Source: G713 sp034717835
GTDB lineage: Bacteria; Chloroflexota; Anaerolineae; B4-G1; SLSP01
Reading direction: 5' to 3'
Assembly: GCA_034717835.1 (NCBI GenBank)
Contig: JAYELZ010000164.1
Span: 1-40,360 of the forward strand
DNA: 40,360 bases
Part shown: piece after piece, positions 7,852 to 15,732 of the stretch
How the letters are laid out: every line of letters starts with the position of its first letter
Position numbering within the stretch: position 1 is the first letter of the stretch
Notes under the pieces: generated by a model
Databases searched by the model: none
Seen by the model: only the letters and a program-made list of their open reading frames with translations
Told to the model about the DNA's origin: nothing
Translations under genes and position numbers: made by a program

Positions 7852-8343
7852 ATGGCGACCTTTCTCTTGGTGCTACGCTTACTGTTGAGCCTCATCCTCT
7901 ACGCCTTCTTGGGATTAGCGCTCTACGTCCTCTGGCGCAACCTCCAAGTAGATGCACAGCCCCCCAGAGAACCAACCCCCACCCCAGCCCACCTCCGGGG
8001 AGAAGACGAGCAGCTCTTCACCCTGCAACCCTTCACCTCGGTAGGACGCGCCGCCAGCAACATCATAGTCTTGACCGACCCCTTCGCCTCCAATCATCAC
8101 GCCTTGATCTCCTGGCGAGAAGCGGATTGGTGGCTGGAAGACCGGGAGAGCCATAACGGGACCTTCCTCAATAGAGAGGTGGTGACCGCTCCCGTACCGC
8201 TTACTACTGGCGACGCTCTCATGTTTGGCGAAACTGAGCTCCAATTCACTGAAGAAAGAGATACCGATAAACGCAGGCTACGCTCGCAGAATAAAAGTGA
8301 TAAATCAGTATTTATCTGCGTAAATCTGCGTCCCAAAAAATGA
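7852..8343 (+). CDS. FhaB-like membrane-anchored FHA protein
   Basis: 163 aa. One N-terminal membrane helix (about residues 5-28) is followed by a Pro-rich linker and an FHA domain at about 48-137. The phosphothreonine-binding residues are present: SVGRAASN, then SNHHAL, then SHNGTFLN. This is the layout of the mycobacterial FhaB/FipA type, a membrane-tethered phosphopeptide reader. It begins on the base after the stop of the upstream FHA gene, so the two are co-translated. The domain naturally ends near LQFTEE; the last roughly 28 residues (ending FICVNLRPKK) are encoded by a dispersed repeat at 8269-8333 and are not part of the fold. It is convergent with the GT39-like gene. Confidence 0.85.
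   Translation: MATFLLVLRLLLSLILYAFLGLALYVLWRNLQVDAQPPREPTPTPAHLRGEDEQLFTLQPFTSVGRAASNIIVLTDPFASNHHALISWREADWWLEDRESHNGTFLNREVVTAPVPLTTGDALMFGETELQFTEERDTDKRRLRSQNKSDKSVFICVNLRPKK
8269..8333 (+). repeat. Dispersed dyad-symmetric repeat, copy 1, inside the FHA gene
   Basis: The right half, TTTATCTGCGTAAATCTGCG, closely matches 14920-14939. Its reverse complement matches the left arm of that second copy (GGACGCAGATGAACGCTGAT), so the element is an imperfect inverted repeat. Here it is read in frame as the last codons of the FHA gene. Confidence 0.65.
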
Positions 8344-8386
8344 GTAGAAGCTCTGTTATCTGAGCTCGAGATACTCTTTCCAACTT

Positions 8387-9988
8387 TTATCTCCGCAGTA
8401 GCAAGAACACCACCGGCGCGTCATAGACGCGGAAGCTCTCATCCAAGCGCGGTAGACGGAGCGCGTAAGGCGTACCGCAACGCTCCGCGAGGGGGAGCAC
8501 CACGGGCAATCCGGCCTCTCTCAACGGGTCGTCGGTCAAGGCGACCGGCCCCAGACGGGGACAGCGCGCGAAGACCCGCACCTCACGCGCCGCTAAGATA
8601 CGCTGGTACCAACGTACCGTCCCGGCATAGCGCGTAGGTTGCCGCGTCAGCGTCCCGTACCCCCGTCGACTTGCCAACACCATAACCTCGGATTCCTCGG
8701 CAGCCGCTGCCAACGCAGCGAGCTTCTCCGGCGTATCCTCCACGAAGAGTGGGAGAAAACGTTGCGTGTAACGCGCGGGGTCATACTCCAACAACGGAAC
8801 CGGCAGGGGATGATCCCATTCTTCCACCGCGACTACCTCGCCAGGCAGCAAGTTCGCGTAGAGCCACCGGGACGCGGCCTCCCAGGGGTGCGGTTGCTGG
8901 TAGACTGAGAACTGCGCCCATCCCAGAGCCAGGGTCGGCAGCAGTAGTAGCCAGTGACCGACGCCGGCCAGCCACGGAGCAGAACGAAGTTGTCGCACGC
9001 CATAGATTGCCCAAACCACCCAGACGGGATAGAGAGGCAGCAAGTAGCGCGGATATTTGACGTAGAGGCCGGCCGTCGCTAAGAAATAGAGGCACGTCCA
9101 GAACGCCGCCACCCGGTGGCGCGACGACAGCCGCCGCCACTGAGCCGTGGCTGTCGTCACCCCCCAGAGGCCCGCCACTGTCCCCAGCGGCCCCAATCCC
9201 CAGAGCGCCAGCTGCGCCAATGGATAGAAATACGGCCACGTCCCGGCATATTGGCGCGTATAAGGGAAATCGAAGCGTCCGGCCACCATCCCCGCCTGGA
9301 TGAGCGGACCGCGCCAGGCAGTCATGGGCCGCAGCAGCAACCAGGGGGCAGCCAGCGCAAAAGCCAACAGCGCCAGGAGCAGCAGCTTAGCGACTTGCTG
9401 GAGCAGCGGCACGGCGGCGTGGCGGCCAGCAAAAAATATCCCGCCCACCACCGGCAACAGCACCCAGGCCAATGAGATTTTGCACGCTAGCGCCAAACCG
9501 GCCACTAGGGCGGCCCAGCGCGTTCTACGTCGCATGGTCGCCAAAATCGCGCCGGTAGCCAGCGCCGTCCCCAGCGGATCAACGGTGAAGAAATGTGCTT
9601 GTTGGATGGGAAAAGGGGCGGTCGCCAGTAACAACGCCGCCCAGAGCGCGCCTTCCTCGTCCAACAACAACCGCCCCAACGCCCCGGCCAACGCCACCAG
9701 CAGCACACCCACCAATCCGGAGAAGAGACGGAGCACGTAGAGCGGATCGGCGTCCGGGGCAGTGTTAATCCAGAGCCGGGCCAGATAAACGGGTAACGAA
9801 CCATAGGGGAAATCGGGAGACGCGACGTTTGGGTCGCCCCAGAGCGGGGTGGATTCCGCCACGCTCAGCAAGAAACGCTCGTCGGGATGCACGGCGACAC
9901 CTCCATCCCAGGCCGGAAACGGGAGCCGTAACGCCGCCGCCAGGAGCAGCAGCGCGATCCAGAGAGCGCGCATTTTCAACGAACTCAA
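8387..9988 (-). CDS. GT39-like membrane glycosyltransferase
   Basis: About 533 aa with many hydrophobic helices: the ArnT / protein-mannosyltransferase type (GT39, GT-C fold), which moves a sugar from a polyprenyl-phosphate donor to an acceptor outside the membrane. After the first helix comes the acidic loop motif VHPDERF, whose Asp-Glu pair corresponds to the catalytic/metal site in this superfamily. Around 10-11 membrane helices follow, then a soluble C-terminal part with EEWDHPLP. Start choice: AAGAGG lies 6 nt before a TTG at 9988, which I prefer; a TTG at 9994 is too close to it, and an ATG at 9973 lacks a ribosome binding site. The acceptor is unknown. The gene ends 43 nt from the convergent FHA operon and no terminator is visible in that gap. 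Confidence 0.8.
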   Translation of the reverse strand: MSSLKMRALWIALLLLAAALRLPFPAWDGGVAVHPDERFLLSVAESTPLWGDPNVASPDFPYGSLPVYLARLWINTAPDADPLYVLRLFSGLVGVLLVALAGALGRLLLDEEGALWAALLLATAPFPIQQAHFFTVDPLGTALATGAILATMRRRTRWAALVAGLALACKISLAWVLLPVVGGIFFAGRHAAVPLLQQVAKLLLLALLAFALAAPWLLLRPMTAWRGPLIQAGMVAGRFDFPYTRQYAGTWPYFYPLAQLALWGLGPLGTVAGLWGVTTATAQWRRLSSRHRVAAFWTCLYFLATAGLYVKYPRYLLPLYPVWVVWAIYGVRQLRSAPWLAGVGHWLLLLPTLALGWAQFSVYQQPHPWEAASRWLYANLLPGEVVAVEEWDHPLPVPLLEYDPARYTQRFLPLFVEDTPEKLAALAAAAEESEVMVLASRRGYGTLTRQPTRYAGTVRWYQRILAAREVRVFARCPRLGPVALTDDPLREAGLPVVLPLAERCGTPYALRLPRLDESFRVYDAPVVFLLLRR

Positions 9989-10063
9989 ATTCAACCTCTT
10001 AAACTAATTTTCACCGCAGAGCACATAGCGGGCTAACCTCATTTATGGAGCATGGCTGCGTAT

Positions 10064-10086
10064 GCCCGTGGTCTTTAGCCACGGGC
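10064..10086. repeat. REP-like short hairpin
   Basis: GCCCGTGG and CCACGGGC form an 8-bp perfect stem around TCTTTAG. It sits between the PPDK terminator and the GT39-like gene. Hairpins of this look are common as REP-type extragenic repeats; a second copy was not found in the window. Confidence 0.4.
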
Positions 10087-10125
10087 GGCAACTCGCTTTC
10101 TCGCACTCTCGCTTGCTCTCTTTAC

Positions 10126-10159
10126 AAAAAAGCCCGCAGGGGAGTTAGTCCCTGCGGGC
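10126..10159 (-). terminator. Rho-independent terminator of ppdK
   Basis: GCCCGCAGGG (10132-10141) pairs with CCCTGCGGGC (10150-10159), a 10-bp GC-rich stem with an 8-nt loop. On the minus strand it is followed by six T residues. It lies 30 nt past the ppdK stop codon. Confidence 0.85.
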
Positions 10160-10188
10160 CAGTGTAACAAGTTAAAACTGAAGAACCA

Positions 10189-12939
10189 TTAGCTGTTGCG
10201 AATGGTGGCCTGTGCCGCCGCCAAGCGCGCCACAGGGATGCGGAAGGGGGAACAACTAACGTAGTCCAAACCAGCGCGATAGCAGAAGTCAATGGAAGCG
10301 GGGTCGCCGCCATGCTCGCCACAGATGCCGATCTCCAGATCGGGGTTCGCGGCTTTGCCCTCTTCAACGCACATCTCCACCAAGCGGCCCACGCCCTTCT
10401 GATCCAGGGATTGGAAGGGATTCTGCGGGAGAATGCCCTCTTCAACATACTTGAGCAAGAATTTACCCTCAGCGTCGTCACGGCTGTAACCGTAAGTCAT
10501 CTGGGTCAGATCGTTGGTGCCAAAAGAGAAGAACTCGGCTTCGGGAGCGATCTCATCGGCGGTCAAGGCCGCGCGCGGAATCTCAATCATCGTGCCAAAC
10601 AGGGCCTGGACTTCCACACCCTCTTCAATCATCACCTCTTTAGCGACTACTTCCAACTTCTCGCGCTCCAGCTTGAGCTCGTTGACATGTCCGACCAGCG
10701 GAATCATTACCTCTGGATGCACATCCACACCCCGCTTGGAGCAACGACAAGCCGCCTGGAAGTAAGCGCGGGTCTGCATCTCGGTCAAGCCCTGGTACAT
10801 GATACCGGCGCGACAACCGCGCAAGCCCATCATGGGGTTGACTTCCCACATACCATTGACGACCTCCAACATCTCCTCTTGCTGCGCCAGCTCCTCAGAA
10901 CCGGGCGCTTCACAACGCAGAGTCGCTACCGCATCAATTAACTCTTCGCGGGAAGGCAGGAACTCGTGCATTGGGGGATCAATCAGGCGCATGATGACGG
11001 GTTTACCATCCATCTCCTTGAAGACACTCTCAAAATCTGCTTCCTGGATAGGCAGCATCTCGGCTAACGCCGCGTCACGCTCTTCTTGGGTCTCGGCTAA
11101 GATCATGCGCACCACCGCCTCGCGGGCGCGTTCATCAAAGAACATGTGCTCGGTGCGGCAGAGACCAATACCCTCGGCGCCAAATTCCACGGCACGCCGC
11201 GCATCGGGGCCCATATCAGCATTAGCACGCACACCGATCTTGCGGATTTCGTCAGCCCAACCCAAGAGCTCGCGCAATTCTACCTGATCCGCATATTGGG
11301 CCTGGATCAGAGGAACTTTGCCCTTGAAGACTTTGCCACTGAACCCATCAATGGAGATTACATCGCCCTCTTTGACTACCACGTCACCACTGATGAATTG
11401 ATGACGGTTCACGTCCACGGTAATCCCTTCAGCGCCAGCCACACACGGCAGATTACTGCCACGCGCAACCACGGCAGCGTGCGAGGTCGCCCCACCCTTC
11501 TGCGTGAGCACACCCTGGGAGACCAACATCCCCGGCACATCGTCCGGTGAAGTCTCAGGACGCACCAAAACAACTTTCTGACCCTCGGCAGCGGCCTCGA
11601 TGGCCCGTGCGGCTTCAAAGACTACGCTGCCGACGCCCGCACCAGGAGAAGCATTCAAACCTTCCGCAATTAGTTCTTTCTGGGCGGCGGGATCGAAACT
11701 AGGACGTAGCAACAGATCGACATGTTCCGGCTCCACACGCATCAGGGCCGTCTCTTTATCAATCAAGCCCTCTTTGACCAGATCAACGGCGATTTTAACG
11801 TGCGCAGCAGCGGTGCGCTTGCCGGTGCGGGTTTGCAGCATCCAGAGCTTGCCAGACTCAACGGTGAACTCCATATCCTGCATATCATGGTAGTAATGTT
11901 CCAACATATTGACGATGTCCAAGAACTCCTGGAAAGATGCCGGCAGCGCCTCTTCCAAGCTGGGATAACGCGCGGCGCGCACTTCTTCCGAAACACCACG
12001 ATTCGCGGCCCACTCACGGGAACCATTTAGACTAATCTGTTGCGGGGTGCGGATGCCGGCGACGACGTCCTCGCCCTGCGCGTTGATGAGGAATTCCCCG
12101 TAGAGGAATTCATGCTTGCCGGTGCTGGGACTGCGGCTGAAAGCCACGCCCGTGGCGGAATCATTGCCCATGTTACCGAAAACCATCGTCTGTACGTTGA
12201 CAGCGGTGCCCCAAGTGTGGGGGATACCATTGTAGTCACGGTACGCAATCGCGCGGGGAGCGTTCCAGGAATCAAAAACGGCTTTGATAGCCAGCTCGAG
12301 TTGTTTGTAAGGATCGGCGGGGAAATCCTCGCCAAAGCGCTCTTGGTACATCGCTTTGTAAATTTCCACCAGCCCTTTCAACCCTTCCAAACTGACTTCG
12401 GTGTCCAACTCCACGCCCTCTTGTGCTTTGATTTCCTCCAATTTCTCCTCAAAGTAATCACGGGAATAACCCATCACGATGTCGGAGAACATGGTGATGA
12501 AGCGGCGGTACGCATCGTAGGAGAACCACTCATTCTCGGTCAGTTCTGCCAACGCGGCGCGGGTCTCGTCATTCAAACCCAAGTTAAGAACAGTATCCAT
12601 CATCCCCGGCATGGAAACGCGCGCCCCAGAGCGCACGGAAACCAACAGTGGATTTGAGCCACCGAAGACCTTGCCGGTCTGCTCCTCGATACCCTTGAGA
12701 GCCACCAACGCCTGCTCCCACATCCCCTCTGGGAACTCCCGCGTCTGCATGTATTCCACACAAGCCTCAGTGGTGAGGGTGAATGCTGGGGGAACCGGAG
12801 CGCCGGAAGCCGTCATGGCCATCAAGCCAGCGCCTTTACCACCAAAAATTTCTTTCATTTCCAATAATTCAGGATCATGTCCCAATACTTTTGTATACTC
12901 TGCCTTCCCATTGCGAGAAAGATATACCCAGTTTTTCAT
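10189..12939 (-). CDS. ppdK: Pyruvate, phosphate dikinase
   Basis: 916 aa, slightly longer than the usual 870-900. The enzyme interconverts ATP + pyruvate + phosphate with AMP + PEP + diphosphate, in the cytoplasm. The N-terminal ATP-grasp region starts with EIFGGKGAGLMAM. The swivelling phosphohistidine domain has GGATSHAAVVARG with H487 as the phosphorylated residue. The C-terminal PEP/pyruvate barrel has the ICGEHGG motif with catalytic C873 and SFGTNDLTQ. The threonine two residues before the histidine is the one regulated by PDRP in plants and some bacteria; no PDRP gene is here. The ATG follows GGAGG with good spacing. Single-gene unit with a strong promoter (12975-13002) and its own terminator. 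In anaerobic or thermophilic lineages it can work in either direction of the PEP-pyruvate step. Confidence 0.97.
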   Translation of the reverse strand: MKNWVYLSRNGKAEYTKVLGHDPELLEMKEIFGGKGAGLMAMTASGAPVPPAFTLTTEACVEYMQTREFPEGMWEQALVALKGIEEQTGKVFGGSNPLLVSVRSGARVSMPGMMDTVLNLGLNDETRAALAELTENEWFSYDAYRRFITMFSDIVMGYSRDYFEEKLEEIKAQEGVELDTEVSLEGLKGLVEIYKAMYQERFGEDFPADPYKQLELAIKAVFDSWNAPRAIAYRDYNGIPHTWGTAVNVQTMVFGNMGNDSATGVAFSRSPSTGKHEFLYGEFLINAQGEDVVAGIRTPQQISLNGSREWAANRGVSEEVRAARYPSLEEALPASFQEFLDIVNMLEHYYHDMQDMEFTVESGKLWMLQTRTGKRTAAAHVKIAVDLVKEGLIDKETALMRVEPEHVDLLLRPSFDPAAQKELIAEGLNASPGAGVGSVVFEAARAIEAAAEGQKVVLVRPETSPDDVPGMLVSQGVLTQKGGATSHAAVVARGSNLPCVAGAEGITVDVNRHQFISGDVVVKEGDVISIDGFSGKVFKGKVPLIQAQYADQVELRELLGWADEIRKIGVRANADMGPDARRAVEFGAEGIGLCRTEHMFFDERAREAVVRMILAETQEERDAALAEMLPIQEADFESVFKEMDGKPVIMRLIDPPMHEFLPSREELIDAVATLRCEAPGSEELAQQEEMLEVVNGMWEVNPMMGLRGCRAGIMYQGLTEMQTRAYFQAACRCSKRGVDVHPEVMIPLVGHVNELKLEREKLEVVAKEVMIEEGVEVQALFGTMIEIPRAALTADEIAPEAEFFSFGTNDLTQMTYGYSRDDAEGKFLLKYVEEGILPQNPFQSLDQKGVGRLVEMCVEEGKAANPDLEIGICGEHGGDPASIDFCYRAGLDYVSCSPFRIPVARLAAAQATIRNS

Positions 12940-12974
12940 CTATTTCCTCCAATTTAGTGAGTAGTAACCGCATA

Positions 12975-13002
12975 ATTATACATTTTATGTAAACTGCGTC
13001 AA
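12975..13002 (-). promoter_or_regulatory. Promoter of ppdK
   Basis: On the minus strand TTGACG (13002-12997) is followed by a 16-bp spacer and a perfect TATAAT (12980-12975). Transcription would start near 12968, giving a leader of about 30 nt with GGAGG before the ATG. Confidence 0.75.
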
Positions 13003-13041
13003 GAATTAATTCTGCCAGTCATTAGTCGACAAGTCGTCCTC

Positions 13042-14709
13042 TTATTGTTCGCTGACGATGACCCGCCGCTGAAGTACGTACCAATCAGCGATATTGCGGA
13101 AGCGGTCGCCGCTCTGCATCAACGGGCCGATCTGCACGTCGTGTACCTGCGCATCCACCGCGTAAGTGTAGACCGGCACATATAAGGGGAAAGCCGGCAC
13201 TTCTTCCATGATTAAGCGTTGGAATTCTTGATAGAGTGCCACTCTCCGCCCACGATCGTTGGTAATGCGAGCTTCCTCAATAATTTCACTGATCCGCCGG
13301 TGCCGAAAGCCAGCATAATTTTGCCCCACCGGGGTTTGCGTCTCGTGCCAGAAGGGATAGGGATCAGGATCTCCAGGTAGGATAAAATGCGCTAGGGCTA
13401 CTTCGTAGTCGTGGCTCTCCAGGGCCGCGTTGCACACCAGGACGGGCACGGCCTGCACCGTCACCGAGATACCTAACCGCTCCCACTGTTCCGCCAACAG
13501 CTGCCCCACCTTGACATCTTCTGGTTCGTCAGCCACCATCAGGGAGAAAGCCAACGAATCTCCTACCCGGTTCCGCAAAGTGCCGGTAAGAGTCGGGCGC
13601 GTCCATCCAGCCCGCGAGAAAAGCGCGCGCGCCTTCTCTGGATCATAGGGATACTGCGGCACTCCTTCGGTGCTATATGCCCAGGTTCCCGGCTGTAACG
13701 GGGTTTGTGGAATAACCGCTTGTCCTTGCAAAACCTCCGCGACCAATTCTGTACGATCCAGCGCAAAAAACAACGCCTGACGCACCTCGGTAGTGGCAAA
13801 GGGCACCGTGGCGGTCAGCATCTCGTTGAAGTACAAGAGCGTCATCTCGGCCTGCGGCGCGGAGTAAAAGTTAAGCCGCTCCTGCTGCCAAGCTTCTAGG
13901 AGCAACTCTGGGGGAACATGCCCAACCCCTTCCACTGCCCCTTCCGCGTAGGCCTCCAAAGAGGCTGCTGCGGTAGGATAGAAATGAAAAACTAGGTTTT
14001 CGACATTGGGTGCAGGGCCATAATAACGGTTGAAGCGTTTAAGCGACACCTCGGTAATCAAACCCTCTGCAACCTTCACTGCCGTCAAGCGGAAGGGGCC
14101 GGTACCCACCGGAGCACGGCTAAATTCCGGCAGCGAGGGCAAATCGGCCGCTTGGATGCCGTCCAGGAGATGCGCCGGCAACAATCCCACCGTCGTATAG
14201 TCCAAAAAAGGCGCATAAGGCTCTTCCAACACAAAGCGCACGGTCAAATCGTCGATTTTATCCACCTGCACCGATTGCCAGAGCTGCGCAGTATGCGGCG
14301 GGCCAGGATAATCGGGGTCTTGCAACAATCCTACGGTGAAGAGGATATCGTCCGTTGAGACTGGTTGTCCATCATGCCAGAGAGTATGCGGATTAAGCCG
14401 AAAAGTATAGGTGATGCCGGTAGGGTCAATCTCCCAACCCAGTGCTAAATCTGGCGACACCTCACCTTGCATTGTGAGCCGGGTCAGACCACTGAAGACT
14501 AATGCCGCGACATCACTATCCGCGCCATTGTAAAAACTGAGCAGGGGGTTGAGTGATTGAGGATAACCACTCACGCCCTCAACGTAGGTGCCTCCAGGAG
14601 CCGGGCGGTACTCGGTAGTATACGTCGCCGCGAGATACACCAACATACTGGCAGAGATAAAGAATCCTATCCCCACCAGCAACACTTGCCAACCAATGCG
14701 CCGGAACAT
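13042..14709 (-). CDS. Peptide/nickel-type ABC transporter substrate-binding protein
   Basis: 555 aa of the SBP family 5 (DppA/OppA) type. After an uncleaved-looking membrane helix (about residues 8-28) without a lipobox cysteine, the family pattern appears: PQSLNPLLSF, LTRLTMQGEVSPDLALGW, the conserved LWHDGQPVSTDDILFT, and later AVPVLVCNAALESHDYEVAL. It should bind oligopeptides or similar ligands outside the cell, tethered by its N-terminal helix. No permease or ATPase gene is next to it, so it is an orphan or works with a distant transporter. No Shine-Dalgarno precedes the ATG (the upstream bases are C-rich, TTCCCCCACTAGT), so the start is the weakest part of the call. A small 6-bp hairpin (14748-14763) lies in the leader. 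Confidence 0.85.
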   Translation of the reverse strand: MFRRIGWQVLLVGIGFFISASMLVYLAATYTTEYRPAPGGTYVEGVSGYPQSLNPLLSFYNGADSDVAALVFSGLTRLTMQGEVSPDLALGWEIDPTGITYTFRLNPHTLWHDGQPVSTDDILFTVGLLQDPDYPGPPHTAQLWQSVQVDKIDDLTVRFVLEEPYAPFLDYTTVGLLPAHLLDGIQAADLPSLPEFSRAPVGTGPFRLTAVKVAEGLITEVSLKRFNRYYGPAPNVENLVFHFYPTAAASLEAYAEGAVEGVGHVPPELLLEAWQQERLNFYSAPQAEMTLLYFNEMLTATVPFATTEVRQALFFALDRTELVAEVLQGQAVIPQTPLQPGTWAYSTEGVPQYPYDPEKARALFSRAGWTRPTLTGTLRNRVGDSLAFSLMVADEPEDVKVGQLLAEQWERLGISVTVQAVPVLVCNAALESHDYEVALAHFILPGDPDPYPFWHETQTPVGQNYAGFRHRRISEIIEEARITNDRGRRVALYQEFQRLIMEEVPAFPLYVPVYTYAVDAQVHDVQIGPLMQSGDRFRNIADWYVLQRRVIVSEQ

Positions 14710-15140
14710 ACTAGTGGGGGAACGAAAAAGCGAGAGAACTCGCCAAGAGGGATTCTGATCCCTTCGTTATATACTTAAAACACATTTGTAATTTCTGCAT
14801 TTTAACATTCCTGTACCAAGAACCAATAAATTAATAGCTAACTCGTTACTATTCACCCTACCCCAGGTAGCTGGTGGGACTAGTTCCTTCAGGACGCAGA
14901 TGAACGCTGATTCTATATTTTATCTGCACGAATCTGCGTAAGGTGGCTGAGTAGATACTGAACACTTTTATTTTCACCAGCTTGACGCTTTGATCATTCC
15001 GCCCAATTTTAACACTGTCTCTAACTTTGACAAAATATTTCGGCAACGCCAGTCTCCAAGTTGGATTGCCGGAGTGCACAGGGGGGGCTCTCCGCACCGA
15101 GAAATCTAAAAGTAGGTTTCCTAAAATCACCCTACACCAA
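14710..15140. other. Intergenic region without a supported gene
   Basis: Between the substrate-binding protein and secG lie about 500 bases with no convincing reading frame. They hold a small hairpin (14748-14763), the second copy of the dispersed repeat (14892-14941) and then a long hairpin (15141-15194). The short reading frames crossing it are low complexity and have no ribosome binding site. I found no tRNA or other recognisable RNA gene. Confidence 0.5.
14892..14941. repeat. Dispersed dyad-symmetric repeat, copy 2
   Basis: Left arm GGACGCAGATGAACGCTGAT and right arm ATCTGCACGAATCTGCGT are imperfect reverse complements around TCTATATTTT. The right arm matches 8312-8331 and the left arm matches the reverse complement of the same bases. 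The copy here is free-standing, not inside a gene. Confidence 0.65.
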
Positions 15141-15194
15141 AATAGAGCAAAAGAACGAAGGGAAAGGAGGAAACCTTCGTTCTTTTGCTCTATT
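15141..15194 (-). terminator. Long perfect hairpin after secG
   Basis: Two 21-nt arms (15141-15161 and 15174-15194) pair perfectly around a 12-nt loop. The stem begins AATAGAGC and includes four A/T pairs then GAACGAAGG. It lies 16 nt past the secG stop, so it probably terminates secG, although the T run is inside the stem rather than after it. In the secG transcript the loop reads UUUCCUCCUUUC, like an anti-Shine-Dalgarno; on the other strand it holds GGAGG. Confidence 0.55.
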
Positions 15195-15210
15195 ATACTA
15201 TTTGCTGAAA

Positions 15211-15435
15211 CTAATCAGCAATCAGTACATTGGCCACGGCCACCAAAAAGAAGAGTACAGACGTCCCCACGGCTAGACGAAAGAGTAATAATTCCGCACC
15301 ACGTCGCTTGCGAATCAAGCTGGTCTGCCGGCCGCCGAAAGTCCCGCCCATGCCACTACTTTGCACTTCGAAGAGTACCAAGACGATCAGTGCAATTCCC
15401 AGGATGATCTGGATGATGTTCATGTAAACTTGCAT
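15211..15435 (-). CDS. secG: Preprotein translocase subunit SecG
   Basis: 74 aa, usual length for SecG. Two membrane helices (about residues 5-25 and 51-71) flank the diagnostic cytoplasmic loop EVQSSGMGGTFGG followed by basic RKRRGAE. SecG is the small accessory subunit of the SecYEG channel and helps SecA-driven export through the inner membrane. ATG 15435 has GGGAGGT about 10 nt upstream; an internal ATG at 15423 is less well placed. Monocistronic, with an extended -10 promoter. SecA is encoded about 13 kb away on the other strand. Confidence 0.92.
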   Translation of the reverse strand: MQVYMNIIQIILGIALIVLVLFEVQSSGMGGTFGGRQTSLIRKRRGAELLLFRLAVGTSVLFFLVAVANVLIAD

Positions 15436-15469
15436 ACGTTATCTACCTCCCAATGCCAAATACGCATGT

Positions 15470-15497
15470 ATTATAACATGCCACGATGAAATAGCAA
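15470..15497 (-). promoter_or_regulatory. Promoter of secG
   Basis: Minus strand: TTGCTA (15497-15492), 16-bp spacer, TATAAT (15475-15470) preceded by TGT, an extended -10. Start of transcription near 15463, leader about 28 nt. Confidence 0.65.
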
Positions 15498-15558
15498 TGA
15501 GAAATCCAACTAACCTGGCAGTCCCTCAAATAGGAAGCTGAGTTTTTAGCAAACAACA

Positions 15559-15588
15559 TTGGCGGTACCTCTTAAATAGCTATATAAT
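15559..15588 (+). promoter_or_regulatory. Probable promoter of the SPFH operon
   Basis: TTGGCG (15559-15564), 18-bp spacer, TATAAT (15583-15588). This leaves a leader of roughly 138 nt before the ATG at 15733. Nothing recognisable as a riboswitch was seen in that leader. Confidence 0.45.
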
Positions 15589-15732
15589 AATTTTATCCGT
15601 TATTCTCACCACAGAAGCACTCAATGCCCTCCAATTCCCAGAGAACCAAGAATTTAACAAACGTTTAGGACGGATTGTCAGCCGGGTAGTTTTAGTATCC
15701 AACGCAGTTTTCTCATCAAAGGAGTCGGAAAT

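Noticed and set aside
10312..12657. Long plus-strand reading frames opposite ppdK (209 and 205 codons)
   Set aside because: They are antisense shadows of a clearly conserved gene, with no ribosome binding sites or recognisable domains.
15608..15630. Short stretches like CACCACAGAAGCAC, also at 10015, 19100 and 2570, suggesting a dispersed repeat family
   Set aside because: The matches are only 8-12 bases long with many differences, so they cannot be separated from chance by eye.
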